From positions 1 through 32,212 of the forward strand of contig CAZOKP010000024.1 in NCBI GenBank assembly GCA_964580435.1: a stretch of 32,212 nucleotides of DNA, read 5' to 3'. Origin of the DNA: CAZKEW01 sp964580435 (lineage in GTDB: Bacteria > Acidobacteriota > Aminicenantia > Aminicenantales > UBA8522). Each line of letters begins with the position of its first letter. The first letter of the stretch is position 1. Below, piece by piece: positions 8,320 to 16,205 of this stretch. Under the pieces are notes generated by a model. The model did not search any database. It had not been told where the DNA came from and saw nothing but the letters and a program-made list of their open reading frames with translations. The translations under genes were made by a program, and so were the position numbers.

Positions 8320-9623
8320 CGCGTCCCCAGGCCGAGCCCAAAAAAGACCTGTCTGAATGAGGGCTGGCTGAAATCATCGACCCCCAGCACAAGATACATA
8401 TATTTGATCAGGGAGAACTGGGAAGTGAAACGAAGGTGAGGCCCGCCCTCGCGCTGAAAATCATAACAGTCCAGGCTGAAGGCAAGGCGGTCGTTGAGAG
8501 TCAAATAATCGATCCCCGCTCCGATCTCGGACTCGATGATCCCGGCGCGGGGAACGAAACCGCCAAAACGGATTCCTCCTTGAGCGGAGTAGGTGAACTC
8601 GCGCTGTTGTGGATTCTGGACAACTTGAGCCCAAAAACTGTACTTACTCGACAGCGAGAGGCCTACGTTGATATAGCTTTTGACACCCTCGCTCTCGGCG
8701 AGGTAATCGCCCCTTAGGCTTCCTGTCGCCCGCACTTGGCCGAGCGGCGCGACGGTCTTTTGCACCGCCGTGATCGTTTTTTCAGCATCATTGTAGAGCT
8801 TGGGGTCCTGGATCAGCTTTCCCAGGGTCCCTTCGCCCTTGTTGATTTTATCCAAAGACTCGGAGAGGGACCGGACCGATTCCTCCAGTTTGAGAACCAA
8901 CTCCTTCAGTTTGTCCACGCTGAACTTAATATTCTCTTTGTTGTCCTGGGCTATCCCTTTGATCACATCCACGGTCTCGTTGACGTTCTTGGAGATCTCC
9001 TCGAACTTCTTATCCAACTGCTGAGCCGTTTGAGAGACGCCGTGAATTCCTTCCCGCAGGTCACTCCTGTTTTCGGCCATGAACTTGCTCAGGTCCAGGG
9101 AAAAATCGCTCAGGTTTTGAAGCGTCTTCTCCAGGTTTGCTTTCGATTCTCCTCCGGTTATCTCACGCAGAGACTTGCTGAGTTCCCTGATCTCTTCTCC
9201 AATAGAAGCCGCCATGGCCCCCAGCTGATCAAAGGTTAAGACAGGAGCAGCCTCCAATATATCGCCGGGTTGATAGTAGTCTGCGGCGTCGCTGGGGGAG
9301 ATCTCAAGAAATCGTTCTCCGAGGAGCCCCACTGTAGTCAACGCCGCCTTGGAACCCTTGGGGATCTGGAATTTGGGAAAAATGCTCATGACAACTTTGG
9401 CTTTCCTCTCGACCAGCAGAATATCCTTGACATAACCGATCTTTACCCCGGCCAGCCTTACGGGCGCCCCGGAATCCAGTCCGGTTGTCGAAGAAAAGAA
9501 AACGGAGATATCGTAGCCTTGTTTTTTAAAAAGCCTGGAAAAATCGCCCACATAAAAAATGAGCAGGGCCAAAAGGAGAAGAGTTCCCGTTAAAAATATT
9601 CCAATTTTAACTTCCTGACGCAT
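8316..9623 (-). CDS. mlaD: MlaD-like MCE protein with barrel-like C-terminal extension
   Basis: This is the substrate-binding MCE subunit of an Mla-type phospholipid ABC transporter. One transmembrane helix (about residues 6-25) is followed by a single MCE domain (about 35-115; SGAPVRLAGVKIGYVKDI). A long alpha-helical segment rich in heptad-like Leu, Lys and Glu comes next (about 150-300). The last roughly 110 residues alternate in short beta-strand patterns rich in aromatic and Gly residues, resembling outer-membrane barrel strands. At 435 residues it is far longer than E. coli MlaD (about 180). The ATG at 9623 is preferred because of GAGGTG just upstream; the longer frame would overlap mlaF. 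It lies 16 bases after mlaF and overlaps radA by four bases. Confidence 0.88.
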   Translation of the reverse strand: MRQEVKIGIFLTGTLLLLALLIFYVGDFSRLFKKQGYDISVFFSSTTGLDSGAPVRLAGVKIGYVKDILLVERKAKVVMSIFPKFQIPKGSKAALTTVGLLGERFLEISPSDAADYYQPGDILEAAPVLTFDQLGAMAASIGEEIRELSKSLREITGGESKANLEKTLQNLSDFSLDLSKFMAENRSDLREGIHGVSQTAQQLDKKFEEISKNVNETVDVIKGIAQDNKENIKFSVDKLKELVLKLEESVRSLSESLDKINKGEGTLGKLIQDPKLYNDAEKTITAVQKTVAPLGQVRATGSLRGDYLAESEGVKSYINVGLSLSSKYSFWAQVVQNPQQREFTYSAQGGIRFGGFVPRAGIIESEIGAGIDYLTLNDRLAFSLDCYDFQREGGPHLRFTSQFSLIKYMYLVLGVDDFSQPSFRQVFFGLGLGTR

Positions 9624-9639
9624 TGTCGCACCTCGTCGT

Positions 9640-10386
9640 CTACCGATCCTTGATGGGCCCCTGGGCCTGTCCATGGATAAATTGCTGAACGATTCCGCTC
9701 TTTGAATTCCTGATCTCGTCGGGAGTCCCGACTTCAACGATCTTACCCTCATAAAGCATGGCGATCCTGTCGGCCACCTTGTAGGCGCTGACCATATCGT
9801 GCGTAATGACCACAGAGGTTACTCCCATCTCCTTTTTCAACATATTGATCAGGTCGTTGATGGAATCGGCCCGGATGGGGTCGAGTCCGGTCGACGGCTC
9901 GTCATAAAGCATGATCTGGGGCTGGTAGGTGATTGCTCGAGCCAGTCCCACTCTTTTTTTCATTCCACCGCTGAGCTCATACGGCATCATGTTCTGGATT
10001 CCGTGGAGGCCGACCTTAGCCAGGCTTTCGCCCACGACCCCCTTGATTTCCTCACGGGAACAATGGGCGTGACGCTCTAAGCCAAAGCCGACATTTTCGG
10101 CCACCGTCATCGAGTCAAAAAGGGCCGCGCCCTGAAATAACATCCCGAACTTCTTCGTCATGCGCTGGAGTTCATATTCGTTGAGGCAGGTGGTCTCCAC
10201 GCCGTCAATAAAGACCTCGCCCGAGTCCGGTTTGAGGAGGCCGATCAAGAGCTTGAGCAGAACGCTCTTCCCCGAACCGCTTTGCCCGATGACCACCATG
10301 GTCTCTCCCTTATTGACGGTCAGGTTGGCTCCACAGAGAACATGATTCTCGCCGAACGACTTGTAAAGATCGACTATTCGAATCAT
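9640..10386 (-). CDS. mlaF: Phospholipid ABC transporter ATP-binding protein
   Basis: This 248-residue ATPase powers the Mla-type lipid transporter. It has Walker A GQSGSGKS near residue 34, the ABC signature LSGGMKKRVGLARA near 138, Walker B IMLYDEPSTGLDP near 158 and the switch His in VITHD near 197. The signature with MKKR rather than QRQR is typical of MlaF/Ttg2A. Its ATG overlaps the stop of mlaE by four bases, implying coupled translation with the permease. Confidence 0.95.
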   Translation of the reverse strand: MIRIVDLYKSFGENHVLCGANLTVNKGETMVVIGQSGSGKSVLLKLLIGLLKPDSGEVFIDGVETTCLNEYELQRMTKKFGMLFQGAALFDSMTVAENVGFGLERHAHCSREEIKGVVGESLAKVGLHGIQNMMPYELSGGMKKRVGLARAITYQPQIMLYDEPSTGLDPIRADSINDLINMLKKEMGVTSVVITHDMVSAYKVADRIAMLYEGKIVEVGTPDEIRNSKSGIVQQFIHGQAQGPIKDR

Positions 10387-11171
10387 CCGCGTAACGTTGC
10401 CGGCAAAGCCCTGGTGAGGAAGAAGTTAAGAACAAGGATCAAGATGCTGGCGATGACGACGGTTCGCGTGGTGGCCCGGCCGACTCCTTCGGCGCCTCCC
10501 TCCGTCTTCATCCCTTGCCAGCAGCCGATAAGGGCAATAACAACCCCGAAAACGGCAGACTTGATCAGGCCGCTGAAGATGTCCCAGACTTCCAGATACA
10601 TCAGTGTGTTCTCCCAATAGATATTACGGTTGACGCCCTCGATGACCACATTGTAGAAAAACCCGCAGGCGATGCCGATGAAATCTCCATAAAGGGTCAG
10701 GCAGGGCAGCATGAACAAAGCCGCCAGCGTCCGGGGGACGACCAGGTAACGGATAGGATTGGCGCCGAGGCTGAAGAGGGCATCGATCTGCTCGGTGATC
10801 TTCATAGTCCCGATTTCCGCGGCCATGGAAGAGCCCACCCGGCCTGAGAGCATCAGGCCAACCAGGATCGGGATCAATTCTTTGGCCAGCCCGGTCGAGA
10901 TGATCGACCCTCCATATGTCTCGGACCCGGGCCCAATGTAGCGATGAAACGCCGTATACGTCTGCAGGCCAAAGACGAGACCCCCGAAGGCAGCGGTCAG
11001 GGAGACCACGGGCAGGGACGCCGCGCCGATCTCCGCAATCTGATGGATCAGGGATTTGTGCTCTCTGGGCCTGCGGAAAAGATTGTCGAGCGTCTTCCAA
11101 AAAAGAATCCCGACCTCTCCCACCTGAGCAAAAACGGAAAGGATGAGAGAAGGCTTGCGATGGAGGGCCAT
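10383..11171 (-). CDS. mlaE: Phospholipid ABC transporter permease
   Basis: This is the MlaE-family integral membrane subunit of 262 residues with about five or six hydrophobic segments and the conserved ELIPILVGLMLSGRVGSSMAAEIGTM block. The start is placed at ATG 11171, one base after the dnaB stop, with GAGG seven bases before it inside the dnaB 3' end. The ORF extends further upstream, but that extension is dnaB in another frame. The length matches E. coli MlaE (260). No mlaB or mlaC homologue is seen nearby, so only the inner-membrane core EFD is encoded here. Confidence 0.95.
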   Translation of the reverse strand: MALHRKPSLILSVFAQVGEVGILFWKTLDNLFRRPREHKSLIHQIAEIGAASLPVVSLTAAFGGLVFGLQTYTAFHRYIGPGSETYGGSIISTGLAKELIPILVGLMLSGRVGSSMAAEIGTMKITEQIDALFSLGANPIRYLVVPRTLAALFMLPCLTLYGDFIGIACGFFYNVVIEGVNRNIYWENTLMYLEVWDIFSGLIKSAVFGVVIALIGCWQGMKTEGGAEGVGRATTRTVVIASILILVLNFFLTRALPATLRG

Positions 11172-11172
11172 C

Positions 11173-12540
11173 TTATGCCTCAGGGTAACGAAAATCCAGG
11201 TCCGCGTTGGCGAACCGAGCATACTTATTGAAAAATGCGAGCCTGAGTATATCGGTCGGCCCGTTCCTTTGCTTGGCGACATTGATCTCAGCAATGCCCC
11301 TGAGACTTTCGTCCTGGGGATGGTAGACCTCAGGCCGATAGATGAAGATGACCACGTCGGCGTCCTGTTCGATGGCTCCCGATTCGCGAAGGTCGGATAG
11401 CTGCGGCCGAGGCTCACGCCTTCCTTTTTCAGGGGCACGGCTGAGCTGGGAGATGCCGATGACTGGGATCTGAATTTCTTTGGCCAGCTCCTTCAAGGAG
11501 CGCGAGATAAAGGCCATTTCCTGGTTCCTGTTCTCGAACCGGCCGCCGGGCCGCATGAGCTGGATATAATCGATAAAAAGCGCGTCCAGGTTGTTCTCCA
11601 TCTTCAGGCGCCTCGCCTTGGCCTTCATCTCCATCACCGTCAACCCCGGCGTCTCATCGAGGAAAATGCGGGCGTGGGAAAGCACCTCCGCGCTGAGCTT
11701 GAGCTTTTCGAATTCCCTTTCGCTGATGAATCCCGTCCTGACCCTCTTGATATCGAGCTGGCTGTCCGCGCTGAGCATACGGATGACAATCTGTTCCTTG
11801 GCCATTTCCATCGAGAAAAAGCCCACGGCATAGTCGGTCTGCTGACCGACGTATTGAGAAATATTCAAGCAGAGCGCAGTCTTCCCCATGGACGGCCTCC
11901 CCGCGACAACGATGAACTCCGATTTATGGAGGCCCGAGGTCAGGCTGTCCAGGTCGCGGAATCCTGTCGGCACGCCGGTCACGGCCTCTTTCCGCTCGGC
12001 CAGAACGGCGATCATTTCCAGGGTGGGCTTGGTCAAATGGCCGACTCGGACAAAGCCCGGCTTGACTCTCTGTTCGGCCACCTCGATGATGGCCGCCTGG
12101 GCTTCGTTGAGGAGCTCATCCGCATCTTCTTTCTGTTCATAGCTCGAGGAGATGATCTTGGCCGAAGACATGATGAGCCTGCGCAGGAGCGCTTTTTCTT
12201 TGATGATCTGGGCATAGTACTCGACGTTCAAGCTCTTGGGGACGCCGTCCATTAGAGAGGCCAAATAAGAAGCACCTCCGACCTCATCCAAAGCCCCGGC
12301 CCTCTCGAGGTCCTCGCTCAGCGAGAGCAGGTCCACCGGAAGCCTCTTGTCCACGAGGACGATGATTCTCTCAATGATTTTTCGGTGAGCGTCTTTGTAA
12401 AACTCTTCGGGGGAGATGATCGAGAGCACGGTGTTAAGACTATCGTTATTGACCAGGATCCCGCCGAGAACCGTCTTCTCCGCCTCGAGGCTGTGCGGCG
12501 GTGTTTTTTTTAAAAACATGAGGTCGAGTTCCATTTCCAA
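11173..12540 (-). CDS. dnaB: Replicative DNA helicase DnaB
   Basis: This is the hexameric 5'-3' helicase of the replisome, 455 residues. The N-terminal domain (SLEAEKTVLGGIL near residue 17) is followed by the RecA-like core with Walker A AGRPSMGKTAL near 205, the Walker B region DALFIDYIQLM near 315 and the GISQLSRAPEKGRR segment near 355. No intein is present. GGGAGG lies eight bases before the ATG. It follows rplI in the widespread rpsF-rpsR-rplI-dnaB order, and mlaE begins one base after its stop. Confidence 0.97.
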   Translation of the reverse strand: MEMELDLMFLKKTPPHSLEAEKTVLGGILVNNDSLNTVLSIISPEEFYKDAHRKIIERIIVLVDKRLPVDLLSLSEDLERAGALDEVGGASYLASLMDGVPKSLNVEYYAQIIKEKALLRRLIMSSAKIISSSYEQKEDADELLNEAQAAIIEVAEQRVKPGFVRVGHLTKPTLEMIAVLAERKEAVTGVPTGFRDLDSLTSGLHKSEFIVVAGRPSMGKTALCLNISQYVGQQTDYAVGFFSMEMAKEQIVIRMLSADSQLDIKRVRTGFISEREFEKLKLSAEVLSHARIFLDETPGLTVMEMKAKARRLKMENNLDALFIDYIQLMRPGGRFENRNQEMAFISRSLKELAKEIQIPVIGISQLSRAPEKGRREPRPQLSDLRESGAIEQDADVVIFIYRPEVYHPQDESLRGIAEINVAKQRNGPTDILRLAFFNKYARFANADLDFRYPEA

Positions 12541-12572
12541 CCTCCCCTAGCAAGCAGGGGTCGTCCCCCTGC

Positions 12573-13085
12573 TTATCGTTTTTTCCCTTCGCTCAGGCCC
12601 TCTTTTGTCTCTTCTTTGCCTTTTGCTTCTTCCTCGGAATCGTGCTCCCTCCGGACCTCCACTTTCAGCACGGCCTTATCATCATGGAAAACTCTGATGG
12701 GGACGCTGTAATTCCCCAATCTCTTGATCGGCTCGTCCAGGACGATCTTCTTTTTCTCCATGTCGAACCCCAATTGACCCAGGGCATCTTGAATATCGCC
12801 GGCGCTCACCGACCCGAAGATCATGTCTTTCTCTCCCGCTTTTCTCGAAAAAGTGACGGTCGTTTCATTGAGTTTCCCGATCACGTCCTGATAAGAGAGA
12901 CGCTCTTTTTCCAGCTTCTTTTTCAGCGCCTGCTGTTCGACCCCGATCATCTTCATGTTCGCCGCCGTGACTTCCAGGGCCAATTTTCTGGGTATCAGAT
13001 AGTTCCTTCCGAATCCCCGTGCCACATTGACAATATCTCCCTTTCGGCCCAAATTGTCCACATCTTGTTTCAGAATGACCCTCAT
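12573..13085 (-). CDS. rplI: 50S ribosomal protein L9
   Basis: L9 has a small N-terminal domain (MRVILKQDVDNLGRKGDIVNV), a long connecting helix and a C-terminal domain. Here a charged tail of about 25 residues (EHDSEEEAKGKEETKE and onward) follows the normal end near residue 147, giving 170 residues in all. GGAGG lies four bases before the ATG. The gene sits between rpsR and dnaB. Confidence 0.96.
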   Translation of the reverse strand: MRVILKQDVDNLGRKGDIVNVARGFGRNYLIPRKLALEVTAANMKMIGVEQQALKKKLEKERLSYQDVIGKLNETTVTFSRKAGEKDMIFGSVSAGDIQDALGQLGFDMEKKKIVLDEPIKRLGNYSVPIRVFHDDKAVLKVEVRREHDSEEEAKGKEETKEGLSEGKKR

Positions 13086-13112
13086 GTTACCTCCATCGAA
13101 AAGCGCCCAAGA

Positions 13113-13370
13113 TCAGTCTTCAACAAAAGGGAGCAACGCCATCAGCCGGGCTCTCTTGATGGCCATGGCTAACTTCCGCTGATGATAAGCGCATGTCCCC
13201 GTAATACGCCGCGGCGAAATCTTCCCCCGTTCCGGAGCATATTTGCGCAAAATGTCCACATTCTTGTAATCGATCTCCCGGACATTTCTCTGGCAAAAGC
13301 GGCAGAACTTCTTTTTGGGGGGGAAAAACTTCCTGAAGGATGGTTTGTCGGCTCGTTCTTCTCTGCCCAT
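13113..13370 (-). CDS. rpsR: 30S ribosomal protein S18
   Basis: This is an 85-residue S18 with the family core YKNVDILRKYAPERGKISPRR and TGTCAYHQRKLAMAIKRAR. An N-terminal CRFC pair plus the Cys-Ala-Tyr-His segment suggests the zinc-binding form of S18. It binds the 30S platform as a partner of S6, encoded one base upstream. No ssb gene separates rpsF and rpsR, unlike in many bacteria. Confidence 0.97.
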   Translation of the reverse strand: MGREERADKPSFRKFFPPKKKFCRFCQRNVREIDYKNVDILRKYAPERGKISPRRITGTCAYHQRKLAMAIKRARLMALLPFVED

Positions 13371-13371
13371 C

Positions 13372-13800
13372 TTATCTCACCTCTTCTTTCGTCTCAGGAG
13401 AGGGCAAGCTCTCCTCGGCGCGGACTTTTTTCTCGGAACTCTCGCCCGCCGCAGAAGCGCCCTCTTTTTCTTCCAAGTCCGCCTCCTTCTTTTTCTTCTT
13501 GCGAACCGCTTCCTGAGCCTCCTTCTTCAAGGTCAGATAGCGCAGGACGGCATCGGTCTGCTTGAAGCGTCTTCCCAGCTCAAGGGGGATGTCCTCTTTC
13601 CCTTCATAATGGAGAAAGACGTAAAAGGCCTCGTTGAACCTCTTGATGGGATAAGCCATCCTCCTTTTTCCCCACTTTTCCTGTCTGATGAGCTTCCCTT
13701 CTTTCTGAGAAACGACATCAGTCATCTGGGTGATGATTTTTTCTGTTTCCTCTTCGGAAAGGCTGGGGGCGAGCAAAAAGCCCGTTTCGTAGATCCTCAT
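13372..13800 (-). CDS. rpsF: 30S ribosomal protein S6
   Basis: The start ATG at 13800 (MRIYETGFLLAPSL) has a strong AAGGAGGTG ribosome-binding site; the longer frame upstream is not needed. Residues 1 to about 95 form the S6 fold (KWGKRRMAYPIKRFNEAFYVF). The remaining about 45 residues are a Lys/Glu/Ser-rich low-complexity tail, longer than usual. The 68 bases between pth and rpsF hold a 7-bp hairpin (TCCTTCT/AGAAGGA, 13827-13847) that could be a leader element. Confidence 0.95.
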   Translation of the reverse strand: MRIYETGFLLAPSLSEEETEKIITQMTDVVSQKEGKLIRQEKWGKRRMAYPIKRFNEAFYVFLHYEGKEDIPLELGRRFKQTDAVLRYLTLKKEAQEAVRKKKKKEADLEEKEGASAAGESSEKKVRAEESLPSPETKEEVR

Positions 13801-13868
13801 GTGCACCTCCTTATGGATCTTAAAGCTCCTTCTTCTCGGGAGAAGGAACAAGGAGCGTTATTTCTTAG

Positions 13869-14468
13869 CTAAGCCGTGCCTTCCTCCCGTCCGGACGGCC
13901 CCTTTTCTTTTTGATTGAACTCGTTCATGGCCTGGTCGATCCGCCCGGCGATAATCATGTCCAGTGCCTCGCCGGCTTTGGCCAGGCTCTTTTTAAAAAT
14001 CTGGCTCTCCTCTTCGGCGAAGGGCGAGAGAACAAAGCGCGTGGCCTCCTCTTCCTCCGAAACGGGCCCAATCCCGACTCTGATGCGGGCGAAGGCCCTG
14101 GTCCCGATCTCCTCGATGACCGAGCGCATGCCTTTATGGGTGCCGGCGCTGCCGTCTTTTCGCACCCGGATCTGGCCCAGCGGGATATCGATGTCGTCGT
14201 AAACAACGACGATATTCTCCGGCCCGATCCTGTATCCTTTCAAAATCGCCATCACGGCCACACCGCTTTGGTTCATGTATGTCTGAGGCTGGGCTAAAAC
14301 CAGCGTGTCTTCATCTCGTTCGACCTCGGCTATCCTCGCCCCGAATTTCCTTTTCTTCAGCTTGACGTCCCAGCGCCGGGCTAGCCCCTGGACAAAGGAG
14401 AATCCCACATTGTGCCTTGTCTTGGCGTAGCGGCGCCCTGGATTTCCCAGGCCGATAACGGCCCACAA
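13869..14468 (-). CDS. pth: Peptidyl-tRNA hydrolase
   Basis: Pth releases peptides from prematurely dropped peptidyl-tRNA. The 199-residue protein shows GLGNPGRRYAKTRHNVGF at the N-terminus with the catalytic His, YMNQSGVAV near 69, DDIDIPLGQIRVRK near 95 and GTHKGMRSVI near 110. The start codon is TTG (14468), three bases after the rplY stop, with AAGGA spaced seven bases before it; no suitable ATG exists. It is likely translated by coupling with rplY. Confidence 0.95.
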   Translation of the reverse strand: MWAVIGLGNPGRRYAKTRHNVGFSFVQGLARRWDVKLKKRKFGARIAEVERDEDTLVLAQPQTYMNQSGVAVMAILKGYRIGPENIVVVYDDIDIPLGQIRVRKDGSAGTHKGMRSVIEEIGTRAFARIRVGIGPVSEEEEATRFVLSPFAEEESQIFKKSLAKAGEALDMIIAGRIDQAMNEFNQKEKGPSGREEGTA

Positions 14469-14471
14469 CGA

Positions 14472-15158
14472 CTATTCCTTCTCCTTTTTCTTTTCTTTGA
14501 CTTCTTCTTCTTCTTCTTTCTCGGCTCTTTCTTTCTTGATGACCTCGGGTTCCGTCGGCTCTGCGACAACGCCTTCCTCGACCGGCTTGACGACCTCTTC
14601 CTCTTTATGCGGCAGGCTGATGATCACCACCACCATCCCAGGGTCGGTCATGACCTTGACCCCTTCTGGGGAGGCGATGTCCCCGACCTTAAGAGACTGG
14701 TGAAGATGGAGCTGGCTGATATCCACCTTAATATGTTCAGGGATGTCCTTGGGGAAACATTCGATCTCTACTTCTCTCGTCATGAAATCCACAAACCCTC
14801 CTTCCGCCTTGACCCCGACCGGCTCTCCCTGGAGCTGGAAGGGCACCGCAACTTGGATGGCCTTGTCCATGGAGATGTGAATCAGGTCGGCGTGGATGAG
14901 CTCATCGGAACTCGGGCCAACCTGCAGCTCTTTGATCATCGCATCGAGGGCTTTGGAATCGTACGTGACCTTGAAAATCGTGTTCTCGCCCGACTCCGAT
15001 TTCAGGATCAGGACGATATCTTTTTTCTGCAGGGTCAGGGGAACGCTGAGCGTCCCTTCTCCATAGAGGACAGCGGGGATTTTGCCTTGCTTCCTCAGCC
15101 TCCTGTTGGCATTCTTCCCGAAAACGTCTCTTTTTTCTGCTTTAATCGTCAAGCTCAT
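14472..15158 (-). CDS. rplY: 50S ribosomal protein L25 (general stress protein Ctc form)
   Basis: This is the two-domain L25/Ctc that binds 5S rRNA, 228 residues from the ATG at 15158, which follows AAGGAGG. The N-terminal RNA-binding domain is residues 1-93 (GKNANRRLRKQGKIPAVLYG) and the C-terminal Ctc beta-domain about 94-185 (VPFQLQGEPVGVKAEGG). A tail of about 45 residues rich in Glu, Lys and Val follows. It sits 10 bases after prs and directly before pth, as in many proteobacteria. Confidence 0.95.
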   Translation of the reverse strand: MSLTIKAEKRDVFGKNANRRLRKQGKIPAVLYGEGTLSVPLTLQKKDIVLILKSESGENTIFKVTYDSKALDAMIKELQVGPSSDELIHADLIHISMDKAIQVAVPFQLQGEPVGVKAEGGFVDFMTREVEIECFPKDIPEHIKVDISQLHLHQSLKVGDIASPEGVKVMTDPGMVVVIISLPHKEEEVVKPVEEGVVAEPTEPEVIKKERAEKEEEEEVKEKKKEKE

Positions 15159-15168
15159 CTCTTCCTCC

Positions 15169-16098
15169 TTAAGCAAACAAGGAGCTGACCGAGCTCCCTT
15201 CGTTGATCCTGCGGATAGCCTCCCCGAAAAGCGCGGCCACCGAGAGGACATCGATCTTTCGACACGCTTTGGCTTTTTCTCCCAGGGGGATCGTATTGGT
15301 GACGATCATTCTCTCCAAGGGGGAATTTTGGATCTTTTCGATCGCCTGGCCGGAAAGAACGGGATGGGTGCAGGCGGCAAAGATCCGGCGGGCGCCTTCT
15401 TTTTTCAGGGCTTCGGCGCTCAAGACCAGTGTTCCCGCCGTGTCAACCATATCGTCGAAGATCACAACATCGCGGCCTTGAACATCCCCGATGACGTGAA
15501 GAACCTGGGCCACGTTGGGGGAAGGCCTCCGTTTGTCGATGATGGCCAGGCTCGCGCCCATTCTCCGGGCAAAAACTCTGGCCCGGCCGACCCCCCCCGC
15601 ATCCGGAGAGACGATGGTCAGGTTCTCCAATTTGAGGGTGGCTATGAAATCGGCCAAGACGGGAGCTGACGTCAAATTATCCACTGGAATAGAAAAGAAC
15701 CCCTGGATCTGGGGCGAGTGCAGGTCCATGGTCAGGACCCTATTGGCCCCGGCTTCTTCGATTAGGTCGGCCACAAGCCTTGCTGAGATGGGGACGCGAG
15801 GCCGGTCCTTCCAATCCTGCCGGGCATAGCAATAATAAGGCACGACGGCCGTGATCCGTTCCGCGGAAGCTCTCTTGAAGGCGTCGATCATCAGGAAGAG
15901 CTCCATGAGATGGAAATTGGCGTCGGCGGCCCCTGTTTGGATGACGAAGATATCCTCTCCGCGGACATTCTCGTCGATATAAAAATGGATCTCTCCATCG
16001 CTGAACCGGCTCAGGGCGCAGTTTCCCAGCTCAATGCCCAGATAACCGGCAATCTCTTTGGCCAGGGCCAAATTCGATGATCCAGCAAATACTTTCAT
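15169..16098 (-). CDS. prs: Ribose-phosphate pyrophosphokinase
   Basis: Prs makes PRPP from ribose 5-phosphate and ATP for nucleotide, His, Trp and NAD synthesis. The product is 309 residues. RFSDGEIHFYIDENVRG is near residue 33, YYCYARQDWKDRPRVPISA near 95, MDLHSPQIQGFF near 128 and the PRPP loop VVIFDDMVDTAGT near 213. The ATG at 16098 is preferred to the in-frame one at 16122 because purine-rich AAAGG precedes it and the protein then begins as the family does (MKVFAGSSN). It lies 35 bases downstream of tRNA-Gln. Confidence 0.96.
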   Translation of the reverse strand: MKVFAGSSNLALAKEIAGYLGIELGNCALSRFSDGEIHFYIDENVRGEDIFVIQTGAADANFHLMELFLMIDAFKRASAERITAVVPYYCYARQDWKDRPRVPISARLVADLIEEAGANRVLTMDLHSPQIQGFFSIPVDNLTSAPVLADFIATLKLENLTIVSPDAGGVGRARVFARRMGASLAIIDKRRPSPNVAQVLHVIGDVQGRDVVIFDDMVDTAGTLVLSAEALKKEGARRIFAACTHPVLSGQAIEKIQNSPLERMIVTNTIPLGEKAKACRKIDVLSVAALFGEAIRRINEGSSVSSLFA

Positions 16099-16133
16099 CG
16101 GCCTTTCCTTTTCCGATTTCATTCGGCGCTAAA

Positions 16134-16205
16134 CTGGGGCGGGAGGATTCGAACCTCCGGATGACGGATCCAAAGTCCGTTGCCTTACCGCTTGGCTACA
16201 CCCCA
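16134..16205 (-). tRNA. tRNA-Gln (anticodon UUG)
   Basis: A 72-base cloverleaf can be folded on the minus strand. The acceptor TGGGGTG pairs with CGCCCCA followed by discriminator G, the D-arm contains AGCGGTAAGG, and the anticodon loop is CTTTGGA with TTG at + strand 16171-16173. The T-arm has GGTTCGAATCC. The 3' CCA is not encoded. The first ten bases are also the end of the ispE reading frame, so the tRNA must be cut out of a shared transcript by RNase P or be made from its own start. Confidence 0.96.

Noticed and set aside
13827..13847. Hairpin in the rpsF leader as an S6:S18 autoregulatory element
   Set aside because: A 7-bp stem exists but I cannot find the conserved loop features of the known S6:S18 leader motif.
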